17,993 nucleotides of DNA, taken from PALSA-894 sp034669145. Its GTDB lineage: Bacteria > Pseudomonadota > Alphaproteobacteria > Rhizobiales > Xanthobacteraceae. Both the position numbers and the translations under genes were made by a program. This document shows, in pieces, positions 7,311 through 14,789 of the stretch (position 1 is its first letter; the number at the start of each line of letters is the position of its first letter). The notes under the pieces are model-generated. The model was given only the letters and a program-made list of their open reading frames with translations, was not told the DNA's origin and made no database searches. Location of the stretch: NCBI GenBank assembly GCA_034669145.1, contig JAXDNY010000084.1:1-17993 (forward strand). The letters are read 5' to 3'.

Positions 7311-7859
7311 ATGACCACTCCCGCCGTTGAAAACGACCTGCGCGCCGCGATCCGCTCGATTCCGGATTATCCCAAACCCGGCATCGTGTTCCGCGACATC
7401 ACCACGCTGCTCGGCAATGCGCGCGCGTTCCGCCGCGCGGTCGACGAGCTGGTGCAGCCGTGGGCGGGCGCGAAGATCGACAAGGTCGCCGGCATCGAGG
7501 CGCGCGGCTTCATCATCGGCGGCGCGGTGGCGCATCAGGTCTCGGCCGGCTTCGTGCCGATCCGCAAGAAGGGCAAGCTGCCGCACCAGACGGTGCGCAT
7601 GGCCTATTTGCTCGAATACGGCTCCGACGAGATGGAGATGCACGTCGACGCCGTGCAGAAGGGCGACCGCGTGGTGCTGGTCGACGACCTGATCGCGACC
7701 GGCGGCACCGCGGAGGGCGCCGTGAAGCTGTTGCGCCAGGTCGGCGCCGAGGTGCTCGCCGCCTGTTTCATCATCGACCTCCCGGAGCTCGGCGGCGCCG
7801 ACAAGTTGCGCAAGATGGACGTGCCGGTGCGCACGCTGATCAGTTTTGAGGGGCATTAG
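7311..7859 (+). CDS. apt: Adenine phosphoribosyltransferase
   Basis: Apt condenses adenine with PRPP to make AMP in the cytoplasm. The length of 182 residues is normal. FRDITTLL (27-34), EARGFIIGGAVA (63-74) and the PRPP-binding loop VVLVDDLIATGGTA (121-134) are all intact. The start at 7311 gives the canonical short N-terminus. No strong Shine-Dalgarno is visible, only GACGAGAACGA, and an 8-bp hairpin lies immediately upstream. With mtnP on the same strand about 0.75 kb upstream, it completes recovery of adenine from methylthioadenosine. Confidence 0.96.
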   Translation: MTTPAVENDLRAAIRSIPDYPKPGIVFRDITTLLGNARAFRRAVDELVQPWAGAKIDKVAGIEARGFIIGGAVAHQVSAGFVPIRKKGKLPHQTVRMAYLLEYGSDEMEMHVDAVQKGDRVVLVDDLIATGGTAEGAVKLLRQVGAEVLAACFIIDLPELGGADKLRKMDVPVRTLISFEGH

Positions 7860-7938
7860 CCGCCACCGGTTGCCGCGGAACCTGATACCGGTCTACTGTT
7901 GAGGTCGTAATCAAGACGATAGACAACGGGAGGCGGTT

Positions 7939-8388
7939 ATGCGCGCCAAAGACCTCTTCGGTTTGGCCATCCTGTTTGTTTTCGCGCTGCCGCCTAAGGG
8001 CCATGCGCAGTGTCTCGCCCCTCCCACGATGGGCGGCGTCTGGATTGGCAACGACGGCGGGACCTACCGCATCAACGACATCCGCCGATTTGCCTCGCTT
8101 CATCCGCCGGCACCGCGCGACGTCTGGTGGGTTGGGTCAAGCGCCGACAACGGCAAAACCTTTGTGAACGTCTTCAGGGGCGTCCGGCGCGGTAATGTCG
8201 TCACCGGCGACTGGTCCGATGTGCGCGGTCCCGGCTCCGGCACGCTCGAACTCTTTCTCGAGTTCAATCCTTCGGGTCCGGCGAAGGGCCGCCTCGCTGC
8301 GATCCGCAAGACGGGTGGCAGTGGCTCGATCTTTGGCGGCAGCGAATGGCGCCCGGCGTGCGACGACACGACCTCGACCCCGCAATGA
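7939..8388 (+). CDS. Small secreted protein, paralogue A, unknown function
   Basis: This 149-residue protein has a signal peptide (about 1-23, cleavage after GHA). The mature part shares with the next gene the blocks NDGGxY, VWWVGxSxDNGKxFxNVF, TGxWSD, a GTLxL strand and GSxFGGSxW. Two cysteines near the ends of the mature chain, C25 and C141, match those of the neighbour and could form a disulfide. It differs by an insertion (about 46-60, IRRFASLHPPAPRD) and a second Pro/Gly stretch near 111-117. GGGAGG precedes the ATG. I do not recognise the family. The repeated Trp/Gly-rich strands suggest a small beta-sheet protein, exported to the periplasm or beyond. Confidence 0.75.
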   Translation: MRAKDLFGLAILFVFALPPKGHAQCLAPPTMGGVWIGNDGGTYRINDIRRFASLHPPAPRDVWWVGSSADNGKTFVNVFRGVRRGNVVTGDWSDVRGPGSGTLELFLEFNPSGPAKGRLAAIRKTGGSGSIFGGSEWRPACDDTTSTPQ

Positions 8389-8432
8389 CGGTGCGCGTCG
8401 CACGACGCCGAACACGAACCGCGGAGCATTCC

Positions 8433-8837
8433 ATGCCCATGACCCATCTGATCGCCGCCGCAGCGCTGCTTTTCGCTCTCGCCGCTCCCGTCACGGCGCA
8501 CGCGCTCTGCGTCAGCCGGCCCTCGATGACCGGGGACTGGAATGCGAACGACGGCGGCAAATACCTCGTCCGTCAGCGTGGCAAAAAGGTTTGGTGGGTT
8601 GGCGTGAGCGGCGACAACGGCAAGAGCTTCATCAACGTGTTCAAGGGCGAACGCAACAAGACGATCGTGACCGGTGAATGGTCGGATTTGGTCGGGACGG
8701 GCGGCGGGACGCTGACGCTCAAGGTCAACGACGACGTCAGGGCCGGCGGATGGGAAAAGACCAACGGCACTGGTTCGTTCTTCGGCGGCAGCCGATGGAG
8801 CTTTCCGTGTGAGGACGTGATTCTCAATCCGGGCTGA
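8433..8837 (+). CDS. Small secreted protein, paralogue B, unknown function
   Basis: This 134-residue protein has a signal peptide (about 1-24, TAHA cleavage region). It is homologous to the gene 44 nt upstream across its mature length: NDGGKYLVRQ, KVWWVGVSGDNGKSFINVFKG, TIVTGEWSDLVGTGGGTL and GSFFGGSRW. C26 and C126 align with the cysteine pair of paralogue A. An alternative in-frame ATG lies 6 nt downstream. Tandem position on the same strand indicates a local duplication followed by divergence. Function is unknown. Confidence 0.78.
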   Translation: MPMTHLIAAAALLFALAAPVTAHALCVSRPSMTGDWNANDGGKYLVRQRGKKVWWVGVSGDNGKSFINVFKGERNKTIVTGEWSDLVGTGGGTLTLKVNDDVRAGGWEKTNGTGSFFGGSRWSFPCEDVILNPG

Positions 8838-8893
8838 GTAGAAGCGGCCCAGCCGTTTCATCCTGATTCAATTGTCAGACAGCCGCCATCGTT

Positions 8894-9075
8894 CTCGCGG
8901 CGCGTTTTTGCGCCCGAGGTGTGAGCCGAAAAAGTGAGGGCGGCGCGGGACGCCGGGGTCCTGACGGACCCACGGGCCTGATCCCCTCGCGGCGATCAGG
9001 CGGGACGATGCTTTTCGATGAAGCGTCGTCCGGGTAGTCGAACCGCAAGTCCGCCATTTCTCCGGCGTCCCGCGC
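8894..9075. ncRNA. Candidate structured RNA or mobile palindromic element
   Basis: An outer 14-bp stem pairs 8943-8956 with 9062-9075. Inside are three consecutive hairpins: GGGTCC/GGACCC (8956-8961 with 8966-8971, TGAC loop; base 8956 is claimed by both stems), CCTGATC/GATCAGG (8977-8983 with 8994-9000) and an 11-bp stem with one G-U pair (9003-9013 with 9021-9031). A fourth hairpin lies just before (CTCG-bulge-GGCGC 8894-8903 with 8910-8918). From memory, blocks of this kind recur in Bradyrhizobium-type genomes; no family name is assigned. The strand transcribed, if any, is unknown. Confidence 0.4.
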
Positions 9076-9390
9076 GCGATGTTTGAAGCCTGCTCCGCAC
9101 GACCCCGGTGGACTGACCTTTCAGGCTCCGTTCTCTTTTGATTGGGCTCAGTGCCTATGCACCGCTACTGGCCCTCACTGCACGCCGGCGATGGGTATCG
9201 CCCTCGAGCGCAGCATCCCAATGCCCCGTGACGCGCGGCTGGCGCGCCGGGACCGTACGGCTTCGGCTGTCTCGCCGCGGGTGTGCGTGTTGCACTTCCG
9301 AAACCACCGCCCCCGATCCGCACCTTCAGAACGCCTCCGGAAGGCGCCCCTTGTGGATCGAGGCGCGAGCATTATCCGGCAGGATTTTCG

Positions 9391-9427
9391 CGCGGGGATA
9401 ACTTTTTTTCGGGAAGTTATCCCCGCG
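9391..9427. promoter_or_regulatory. Perfect 14-bp inverted repeat, 9-nt spacer
   Basis: Arms CGCGGGGATAACTT (9391-9404) and AAGTTATCCCCGCG (9414-9427) are exact reverse complements around TTTTTCGGG. As DNA this could be a dimeric regulator site; as RNA, a stable stem-loop. It lies about 120 bp upstream of the first cytochrome-propeller gene. It is not a classical terminator because no T-run directly follows the stem; the nearest one, 9440-9445, is 12 nt away. Confidence 0.5.
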
Positions 9428-9470
9428 AAGTCTCCGGCGTTTTTTGCATTCCTCCCGAGCCCGCCGGGTG

Positions 9471-9497
9471 CTGACCCGCGAAGGTTTCCCGTATAGA
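9471..9497 (+). promoter_or_regulatory. Possible sigma70-type promoter for the 9548 gene
   Basis: CTGACC (9471-9476) and TATAGA (9492-9497) each match four of six consensus bases, but the 15-nt spacer is short. Transcription would start about 45 nt before the ATG. Weak evidence. Confidence 0.25.
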
Positions 9498-9547
9498 CTC
9501 GGCCCGACCCAAGGGTGCGAAAAATCCGGGCGGACGGGGAGGGCGAC

Positions 9548-11692
9548 ATGAGACTGCGACACGTCTTGTATTTAACGGTGGCGGCGATCGGCCTCGCGGC
9601 ATGCGCGGCCGGACCCACGCCAGTCCGCGCGCAGCAAGGCGCCGCGGTCGCGATCGACGCCGACGACATCGGCGGCGTTGTCACGGGAGCGAACGGGCCG
9701 GAAGCCGGCGTTTGGGTGATCGCGGAAACCACCGATCTGCCGACGCGCTACACCAAGAGCGTCGTCACCGACGACCAGGGGCGCTACGTCATCCCCGATC
9801 TGCCGGTCGCCAATTATCAGGTCTGGGTGCGCGGCTACGGGCTGATCGACTCGCCCAGGATGCGTGCGAAACCCGGCCAGATCCTCAACCACACCGCCAT
9901 GAAGGCGCCCGACGAGAGGTCGGCGGCGCATTATTATCCGGCGATCTACTGGTACACGATGATGAAAATCCCGCCGGCGGCGGACTTCGGCGGGCACACC
10001 GACATTCCGAAGGGCATCACGCGCGAGGTCTGGCTGCAGCGGATGAACAATGTCGACTGCGTCGGCTGCCATCAGCTTGGACAGGCGGCGACGCGTACGA
10101 TCCCGGCGCAGTTCGGCAAGTTCGACTCCGGCGCGGACGCCTGGATTCGCCGCATCGGCTCGGGCCAGGCCGGCGAGATGATGACCAACCGGCTCGCCGG
10201 CCAGCTCGCGGGCGTGCCGTACAAATACTTCGGCGAGTGGACCGACCGCGTCGCGAAGGGCGAAGTACCCAAGCACAAGCCGCAGCGCCCCGTGGGCCTC
10301 GAGCGCAACGTCGTGGTCACCACCTGGGACTGGTCGACGCCGGACAAATATCTGCACGACTTGATCTCGTCCGACCGGCGCAAGCCGACGGTGAATGCGA
10401 ACGGCCCGCTCTACGGGTCGCCGGAATACTCGACCGACAACATGCCGGTGCTCGATCCGAAGACGCACAAGGTCTCCTACTTCAAGATGCCGGTCGCCGA
10501 TCCCGGCATGCCGGTGTCGCTTGGACCGGGCCATGCCGGCGCGATCAAGCCGACGATGGCCTCGGCCTATTGGGGCGAGGAAGTCCTGTGGGACACCAAG
10601 GCGAACCAGCACAACGCGATGTTCGACGACAAGGGCCGCGTGTGGCTCGCCGCGAACGTGCGCGGCCTGGACAATCCGGCCTGGTGCAAGAAGGGTTCGG
10701 AGCACCCATCCGCAAAGGTGTTCCCGATCGATCGCTCGTCGCGTCAGGCTGCGATGCTCGATCCCAAAACGCAGAAATATGAGTTCATCGACACCTGCTT
10801 CGGCACGCATCATCCGCATTTCGGCTACGACGCCGACAATACGCTGTGGATGTCCGGCACCGGGCCGGTCGCCGGCTGGATCAACACGAAGGTGTGGGAC
10901 GAGACCAAGGATCCGCAGAAGGCGGTCGGCTGGTTCCCGTTCGTGCTCGACAGCAATGGCAACGGCAAGCTCGATGAGTTCAGCGAACCGGGCAAGTCGG
11001 AGGAGGGCAAGGATACGCGCCTCAATCCCGGCTCCGGCCCCTATGCGGTGATGCCGCATCCGACCGACGGCTCGGTCTGGTACACCTCCGGCGTATTCGC
11101 CGGTCAGGCGGGTTTCCTGCGCTTCGATCCGAAGACCAAGCTCAGCGAGTTCTACGCGATACCGAAGGAAGCCATCGGGCTGCGCGGCGGCGACATCGGC
11201 GCGGACGGCGTGCTGTGGGGCTCGGGCTCCGCCGGCCATCTCGTCAGCTTCGACCGGCGCAAGTGCAAGGCGCCGCTGAATGGTCCGAATGCGACCGGCA
11301 ATCATTGCCCGGAGGGCTTCGCGCTGCACAAGTATCCGGGACCGGGCTTCGACGACGTGCCGAATTCGAGCGCGGAGGCGAGCTATTATACCTGGGTCGA
11401 TCACCACAACACGGTCGGGCTTGGTGCGAACGTTCCGATCTCGACCGCCAACCTCCAGGACGGCTTCGTCGGCTTCAAGGACGGCCAGATGATCCTGATG
11501 CGTGTGCCGTACCCGATGGGGTTTTACGCCAAGGGTCTTGACGGGCGCATCGACGATCCGAACGCCGGCTGGAAGGGCCGCGGCCTGTGGAGCGCCACTG
11601 GCGACCGCACGCCCTGGCTCAACGAACTGGGCAAGGGCGCGCGTCCGATGGCGGTGCACATTCAGGTGCGGCCCGATCCGCTGGCGAAGTAG
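9548..11692 (+). CDS. Carboxypeptidase-regulatory-like / cytochrome c / Vgb-like propeller fusion, copy 1
   Basis: This is a 714-residue exported protein. The signal region carries a lipobox-like LAAC (C19), so it may be a lipoprotein; PVRAQQ offers an alternative signal-peptidase-I site. A carboxypeptidase-regulatory-like beta domain spans about 40-110 (GGVVTG, AGVWVIAETTDLPTRY, TDDQGRYVIPDLP). One c-type haem site CVGCH (C171, C174, H175) follows. From about 265 on, repeated blade motifs such as LDPKTHKVSYFKMP, DDKGRVWLA, DADNTLWMSG and GADGVLWGSGS indicate a virginiamycin-B-lyase-like beta-propeller. A DSNGNGKLDE loop (468-477) resembles a Ca-binding loop. C380, C417, C573 and C587 are conserved in the next gene. 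GGGGAGGG precedes the ATG. The enzymatic role is unknown; an electron-transfer or periplasmic oxidoreductase function is inferred from the haem. Confidence 0.85.
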   Translation: MRLRHVLYLTVAAIGLAACAAGPTPVRAQQGAAVAIDADDIGGVVTGANGPEAGVWVIAETTDLPTRYTKSVVTDDQGRYVIPDLPVANYQVWVRGYGLIDSPRMRAKPGQILNHTAMKAPDERSAAHYYPAIYWYTMMKIPPAADFGGHTDIPKGITREVWLQRMNNVDCVGCHQLGQAATRTIPAQFGKFDSGADAWIRRIGSGQAGEMMTNRLAGQLAGVPYKYFGEWTDRVAKGEVPKHKPQRPVGLERNVVVTTWDWSTPDKYLHDLISSDRRKPTVNANGPLYGSPEYSTDNMPVLDPKTHKVSYFKMPVADPGMPVSLGPGHAGAIKPTMASAYWGEEVLWDTKANQHNAMFDDKGRVWLAANVRGLDNPAWCKKGSEHPSAKVFPIDRSSRQAAMLDPKTQKYEFIDTCFGTHHPHFGYDADNTLWMSGTGPVAGWINTKVWDETKDPQKAVGWFPFVLDSNGNGKLDEFSEPGKSEEGKDTRLNPGSGPYAVMPHPTDGSVWYTSGVFAGQAGFLRFDPKTKLSEFYAIPKEAIGLRGGDIGADGVLWGSGSAGHLVSFDRRKCKAPLNGPNATGNHCPEGFALHKYPGPGFDDVPNSSAEASYYTWVDHHNTVGLGANVPISTANLQDGFVGFKDGQMILMRVPYPMGFYAKGLDGRIDDPNAGWKGRGLWSATGDRTPWLNELGKGARPMAVHIQVRPDPLAK

Positions 11693-11699
11693 GAAGTTC

Positions 11700-11781
11700 G
11701 TAGCCCGGATGGAGCGAAGCGAAATCCGGGACCTCGGCGGCGGGAAGTGACCCGGCTTTCGCTGCGCTTCATCCGGGCTAC
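11700..11781. repeat. REP-like long inverted repeat between the paralogues
   Basis: The outer arms GTAGCCCGGAT (11700-11710) and ATCCGGGCTAC (11771-11781) are perfect. Pairing continues inward for about 31 positions with roughly three mismatches, enclosing a short loop. The 'gtagcccggat...gaagcgaaatccggg' form is a widespread proteobacterial intergenic repeat. It occupies most of the 113-bp gap and could form a stable mRNA stem between the two cytochrome genes. Confidence 0.8.
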
Positions 11782-11805
11782 AGACGGCGACGACAGGAGG
11801 GCGAC

Positions 11806-13911
11806 ATGACTTTAGGCAAATTCCTTTTCGCGAGCGCGGCGACGATCGGCCTGGCGCTACTTTCGGGAGCGGCGGGCGCGCAACAGTTCACCGTCAACAG
11901 CGACAATATTGGCGGCGTGGTCAGCGGTCCGAACGGCCCCGAGGCGGGCGTGTGGGTGATCGCCGAAACCACCGATCTGCCGACCCGCTACATCAAGAGC
12001 GTGGTGACGGACGATCAGGGACGCTACCTCATCCCCGATCTGCCGAAGGCCAACTACGAGATCTTCGCGCGCGGCTATGGCCTTGCCGACTCCGCGCGGG
12101 TGAAAAGCGAGCCGGGCAAGATCGTCAACATCGCCGCCACGGCGGCAACGCCGAAGGCCGCGGCTGAAATCTATCCGGCGATCTACTGGTATTCGATGCT
12201 CAAGACGCCCGCGAAGCAAGAGTTTCCGCTCGGCAATGCGAAAAGCCAGATCGAGTGGCTGAACGTCACCAAGACCAACGGCTGCTATGGCTGTCACGCG
12301 CTCGGCAACAAGGGCACGCGCACCATGCCGTCGGTGTTCGCCGACATGAAATCCGAGGAGGCCTGGGCGCGCCGTATCCTGTCCGGTCAGGCGATGAACA
12401 ACATGGCGGCGACGATCGGCCGCCTCGATGCACAACATGCGCTCAAGCTGTTCGCCGACTGGACCGACCGCATCGCTGCCGGCGAATTGCCCGCCGCGAA
12501 ACCGCCGCGGCCGCAAGGCCAGGAGCGCAACGTCGTCGTCACGCAGTGGGATTTCTCCGATCCCAAGCATTACCTGCACGACATCACGGCGACCGACAAA
12601 CGCAAGCCGACGCTCAACGCCAACGGCCTGATCTATGGCGCGGTCGAGAACTCAACCGACCTCGTTCCGATCCTCGATCCGATGAAGCACACCGCTACGA
12701 CGCTCAAGATGCCGGTGCGCGATCCAAAGACGCCGTCGTCGAAGGACGATGCGCTCGGGCCGTCGCCCTATTGGGGCGAGGAGGTGATCTGGGACAGCCA
12801 GACCTCAACGCACAATCCGATGTACGACCAGAACGGCCGCGTGTGGTGGACCTCACGCGTCGGCGCGGGGCCCAATCCGGATTTCTGCAAGAAGGGTTCG
12901 GATCATCCGTCGGCAAAAGTCTTTCCGCTGGACTCATCGACCCGGCACCTGTCGATGCTCGATCCGAAGACCGGCAAGATCACACTGATCCGCACCTGCT
13001 ACCAGACGCACCATCTTGTCTTCGCCGAGGACGCCAACAATACGCTCTGGATGAGCGCGGGCGGGCCGGGGAGCGGTGCGCTCGGCTGGCTCGACACCAG
13101 GAAGTTCGACGAGACCGGCGACGAGGCGAAGTCGCAGGGCTGGACGCCGATCGTCATCGACACCAACGGCAACGGCAAACGCGATGAATGGGTCGAGCCG
13201 AATCAGCCGGTCGATCCGACGAAGGACAAGCGCGTGGTCGGCGCGCTCTATGGCATCGGCGTCAACCCGAACGACGGCACCATCTGGGGCACCGTGCTCA
13301 CCTTCCCGGGCTACATCATCCGCGTCGATCCGGGCTCCAATCCATCGGAGACGGCGCTGGCCGAAATCTACGAGCCGCCGATGCCGGGCTATGGCCCGCG
13401 CGGCTTCGACATCGACCGCAACGGCATCGCGTGGGTGCCGCTCTCGAGCGGCCACATGGGCAGGTTCGACCGCAGCAAGTGCAAGGTGCTGCGCGGGCCG
13501 GAGACCGCGACCGGCCGGCACTGTCCGGAAGGCTGGACGCTCTATCCGTTCCCCGGGCCGCAGATGCAGGGCATCGCGGAAACCGGCAGCGCGGAAGCGA
13601 GCTATTACACCTGGGTCGATCAGTTCGACACTTTCGGGCTCGGCCGCAACGTGGCCTGGGCCACCGGCAACGCCAACGAGTCGCTGATGGCGCTGGTCGA
13701 CGACAAGTGGCTCAACTTCGTCGTGCCCTATCCCAACGGCTTCTATGCCAAATGGATGGACGGGCGCATCGACGATCCGAATGCGGGATGGAAGGGCAAG
13801 GGTGTGTGGGCGACCTACGGCACGCGCACGCCGTTCCACACCGAGACGGGCAAAGGCACGCGGCCGAAGGTGGTGAAATTCCAGCTTCGGCCCGACCCGC
13901 TCGCGCGGTGA
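11806..13911 (+). CDS. Carboxypeptidase-regulatory-like / cytochrome c / Vgb-like propeller fusion, copy 2
   Basis: A 701-residue paralogue of the preceding gene, colinear along its length. The first domain is nearly identical in places (GGVVSGPNGPEAGVWVIAET, SVVTDDQGRY). The signal peptide ends near GAAGAQQ and has no lipobox, so this copy should be soluble in the periplasm. The haem site is CYGCH (C160, C163, H164). Propeller blades show LDPKTGKITLI, DANNTLWMSAGG and DRNGIAWVPLSSGHMG. The calcium-like loop DTNGNGKRDE begins at D452. C361, C398 (TCYQTHH), C559 and C573 (HCPEG) match the four extra cysteines of copy 1. AGGAGG lies 5 nt before the ATG. Divergence is far beyond a recent duplication, implying two retained roles. 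Function unknown. Confidence 0.87.
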   Translation: MTLGKFLFASAATIGLALLSGAAGAQQFTVNSDNIGGVVSGPNGPEAGVWVIAETTDLPTRYIKSVVTDDQGRYLIPDLPKANYEIFARGYGLADSARVKSEPGKIVNIAATAATPKAAAEIYPAIYWYSMLKTPAKQEFPLGNAKSQIEWLNVTKTNGCYGCHALGNKGTRTMPSVFADMKSEEAWARRILSGQAMNNMAATIGRLDAQHALKLFADWTDRIAAGELPAAKPPRPQGQERNVVVTQWDFSDPKHYLHDITATDKRKPTLNANGLIYGAVENSTDLVPILDPMKHTATTLKMPVRDPKTPSSKDDALGPSPYWGEEVIWDSQTSTHNPMYDQNGRVWWTSRVGAGPNPDFCKKGSDHPSAKVFPLDSSTRHLSMLDPKTGKITLIRTCYQTHHLVFAEDANNTLWMSAGGPGSGALGWLDTRKFDETGDEAKSQGWTPIVIDTNGNGKRDEWVEPNQPVDPTKDKRVVGALYGIGVNPNDGTIWGTVLTFPGYIIRVDPGSNPSETALAEIYEPPMPGYGPRGFDIDRNGIAWVPLSSGHMGRFDRSKCKVLRGPETATGRHCPEGWTLYPFPGPQMQGIAETGSAEASYYTWVDQFDTFGLGRNVAWATGNANESLMALVDDKWLNFVVPYPNGFYAKWMDGRIDDPNAGWKGKGVWATYGTRTPFHTETGKGTRPKVVKFQLRPDPLAR

Positions 13912-13934
13912 TGGATGATCTCATTTACCCGCTC

Positions 13935-13992
13935 GTCCCCGCGAAAGCGGGGACCCAGTTCTTTGGCTCTGGATGCCCGCTTTCGCGGGCAT
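13935..13992. repeat. Pair of REP-like hairpins in opposite orientation
   Basis: Hairpin one is GTCCCCGC (13935-13942) with GCGGGGAC (13947-13954) around a GAAA loop. Hairpin two is ATGCCCGC (13973-13980) with GCGGGCAT (13985-13992) around TTTC. The second core is the reverse complement of the first, an arrangement like a twin-REP (BIME) unit. It fills most of the 98-bp gap before the GST gene. Confidence 0.8.
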
Positions 13993-14009
13993 GAGCGGAA
14001 AGATTTCGC

Positions 14010-14645
14010 ATGCTGATAGTCCATCATCTGGGGAAGTCGCAGTCCGAGCGCATCGTCTGGCTCTGCGAAGAACTCAGCATTCCCTATGAGCTGAAACGAT
14101 ACGCGCGGGCGCCGCTGCTCGCGCCCGCCGACTACAAGGCGCTGCACCCGGTCGGCACCGCGCCGGTCATCACCGACGGCGATCTGGTGATGGCCGAGTC
14201 AGGCGCCATCGTGCAGTACATCGTGTCGACGTATGGCGGCGGCCGTCTCGCGCTCAGCGCCGGGCACTCGGACTTCGCTGCGTTTCTGTTCTGGTTTCAT
14301 TTTGCCAACGGCACGCTGCAAGCGCTGATGGGGCGCTGCATGCTGCTCGCCAGGCTGAAACTGGCGGACGACAATCCGGTCCTCGCTGCACAGCGCGAAC
14401 GTCTCGATCGGGCATTCGATCTCGTCGAGGCGCGCACGCAAGAGGCCGAATACCTTGGCGGGCCTGAGTTCACCACCGCGGACATCATGACGGGATTCTC
14501 GCTGACGACCATGCGGTACTTCCTGCCTTACGATTTTGCGCGCTTGCCCGGCCTGCGGGCCTATCTCAAACGGATCGGCGGTCGGCCTGCATACCGGCGG
14601 GCGATGGAGAAGGGAGACCCGGGGATGACGCTGCTGCTCGACTAG
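14010..14645 (+). CDS. Glutathione S-transferase family protein
   Basis: This is a 211-residue cytoplasmic protein with the two-domain GST layout. The thioredoxin-like N-terminal domain (about 1-76) has HHLGKSQSERIVWLCEEL, the cis-proline segment GTAPVITDG (P52) and the glutathione-contacting ESGAI (E63-S64). The helical C-terminal domain (about 88-205) contains LGGPEFTTADIMTGF, the usual GST helix motif. The class and substrate cannot be assigned. It sits inside a run of exported redox-type genes on the same strand but is flanked by a REP pair upstream and a 144-bp gap downstream, so it may be a separate unit. Confidence 0.88.
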   Translation: MLIVHHLGKSQSERIVWLCEELSIPYELKRYARAPLLAPADYKALHPVGTAPVITDGDLVMAESGAIVQYIVSTYGGGRLALSAGHSDFAAFLFWFHFANGTLQALMGRCMLLARLKLADDNPVLAAQRERLDRAFDLVEARTQEAEYLGGPEFTTADIMTGFSLTTMRYFLPYDFARLPGLRAYLKRIGGRPAYRRAMEKGDPGMTLLLD

Positions 14646-14789
14646 CGTCCCGGTTCGGCGGCGCGGCGGTGCTGCGTCAATACGCTCGTCCCCGGGAAAA
14701 CCGGGAGGGGCTAATTTACGATCAATACGCGCGTGCACGGTGCATGGCCTAGCCCGAAGCGAACCAGGCACAAGACAAGGGCGGACGGC

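Larger units (their letters stand above)
8838..9547. other. 710-bp intergenic region with structured elements
   Basis: No convincing protein gene is seen. Open frames exist on both strands (for example 9083-9496 plus), but none has a recognisable domain or a good ribosome-binding site. The region contains a multibranched fold at 8894-9075, a small hairpin at 9187-9202 (GGCGAT/ATCGCC around GGGT), a perfect 14-bp inverted repeat at 9391-9427 and a possible promoter at 9471-9497 for the downstream gene. Confidence 0.6.

Noticed and set aside
9391..9445. Intrinsic terminator made of the 14-bp stem and the T-run at 9440
   Set aside because: The T-run is 12 nt after the stem, too far for a classical terminator.
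9083..9496. Plus-strand open frame in the large intergenic region
   Set aside because: No ribosome site, no domain, and it runs through the 14-bp inverted repeat; probably not coding.
9572..11659. Minus-strand open frame of 695 codons opposite the first fusion
   Set aside because: High GC and third-position bias create it; its translation has no recognisable motif, while the plus strand has clear domains.
9548..13911. Streptogramin (virginiamycin B) resistance genes
   Set aside because: The propeller resembles Vgb, but the proteins are exported, more than twice as long and carry a haem c site, so a resistance call is unsupported.
14677..14730. Direct repeat TCAATACGC (14677-14685 and 14722-14730) flanking a small hairpin
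   Set aside because: Only 9 bp and no element genes between; too short to claim a target-site duplication.
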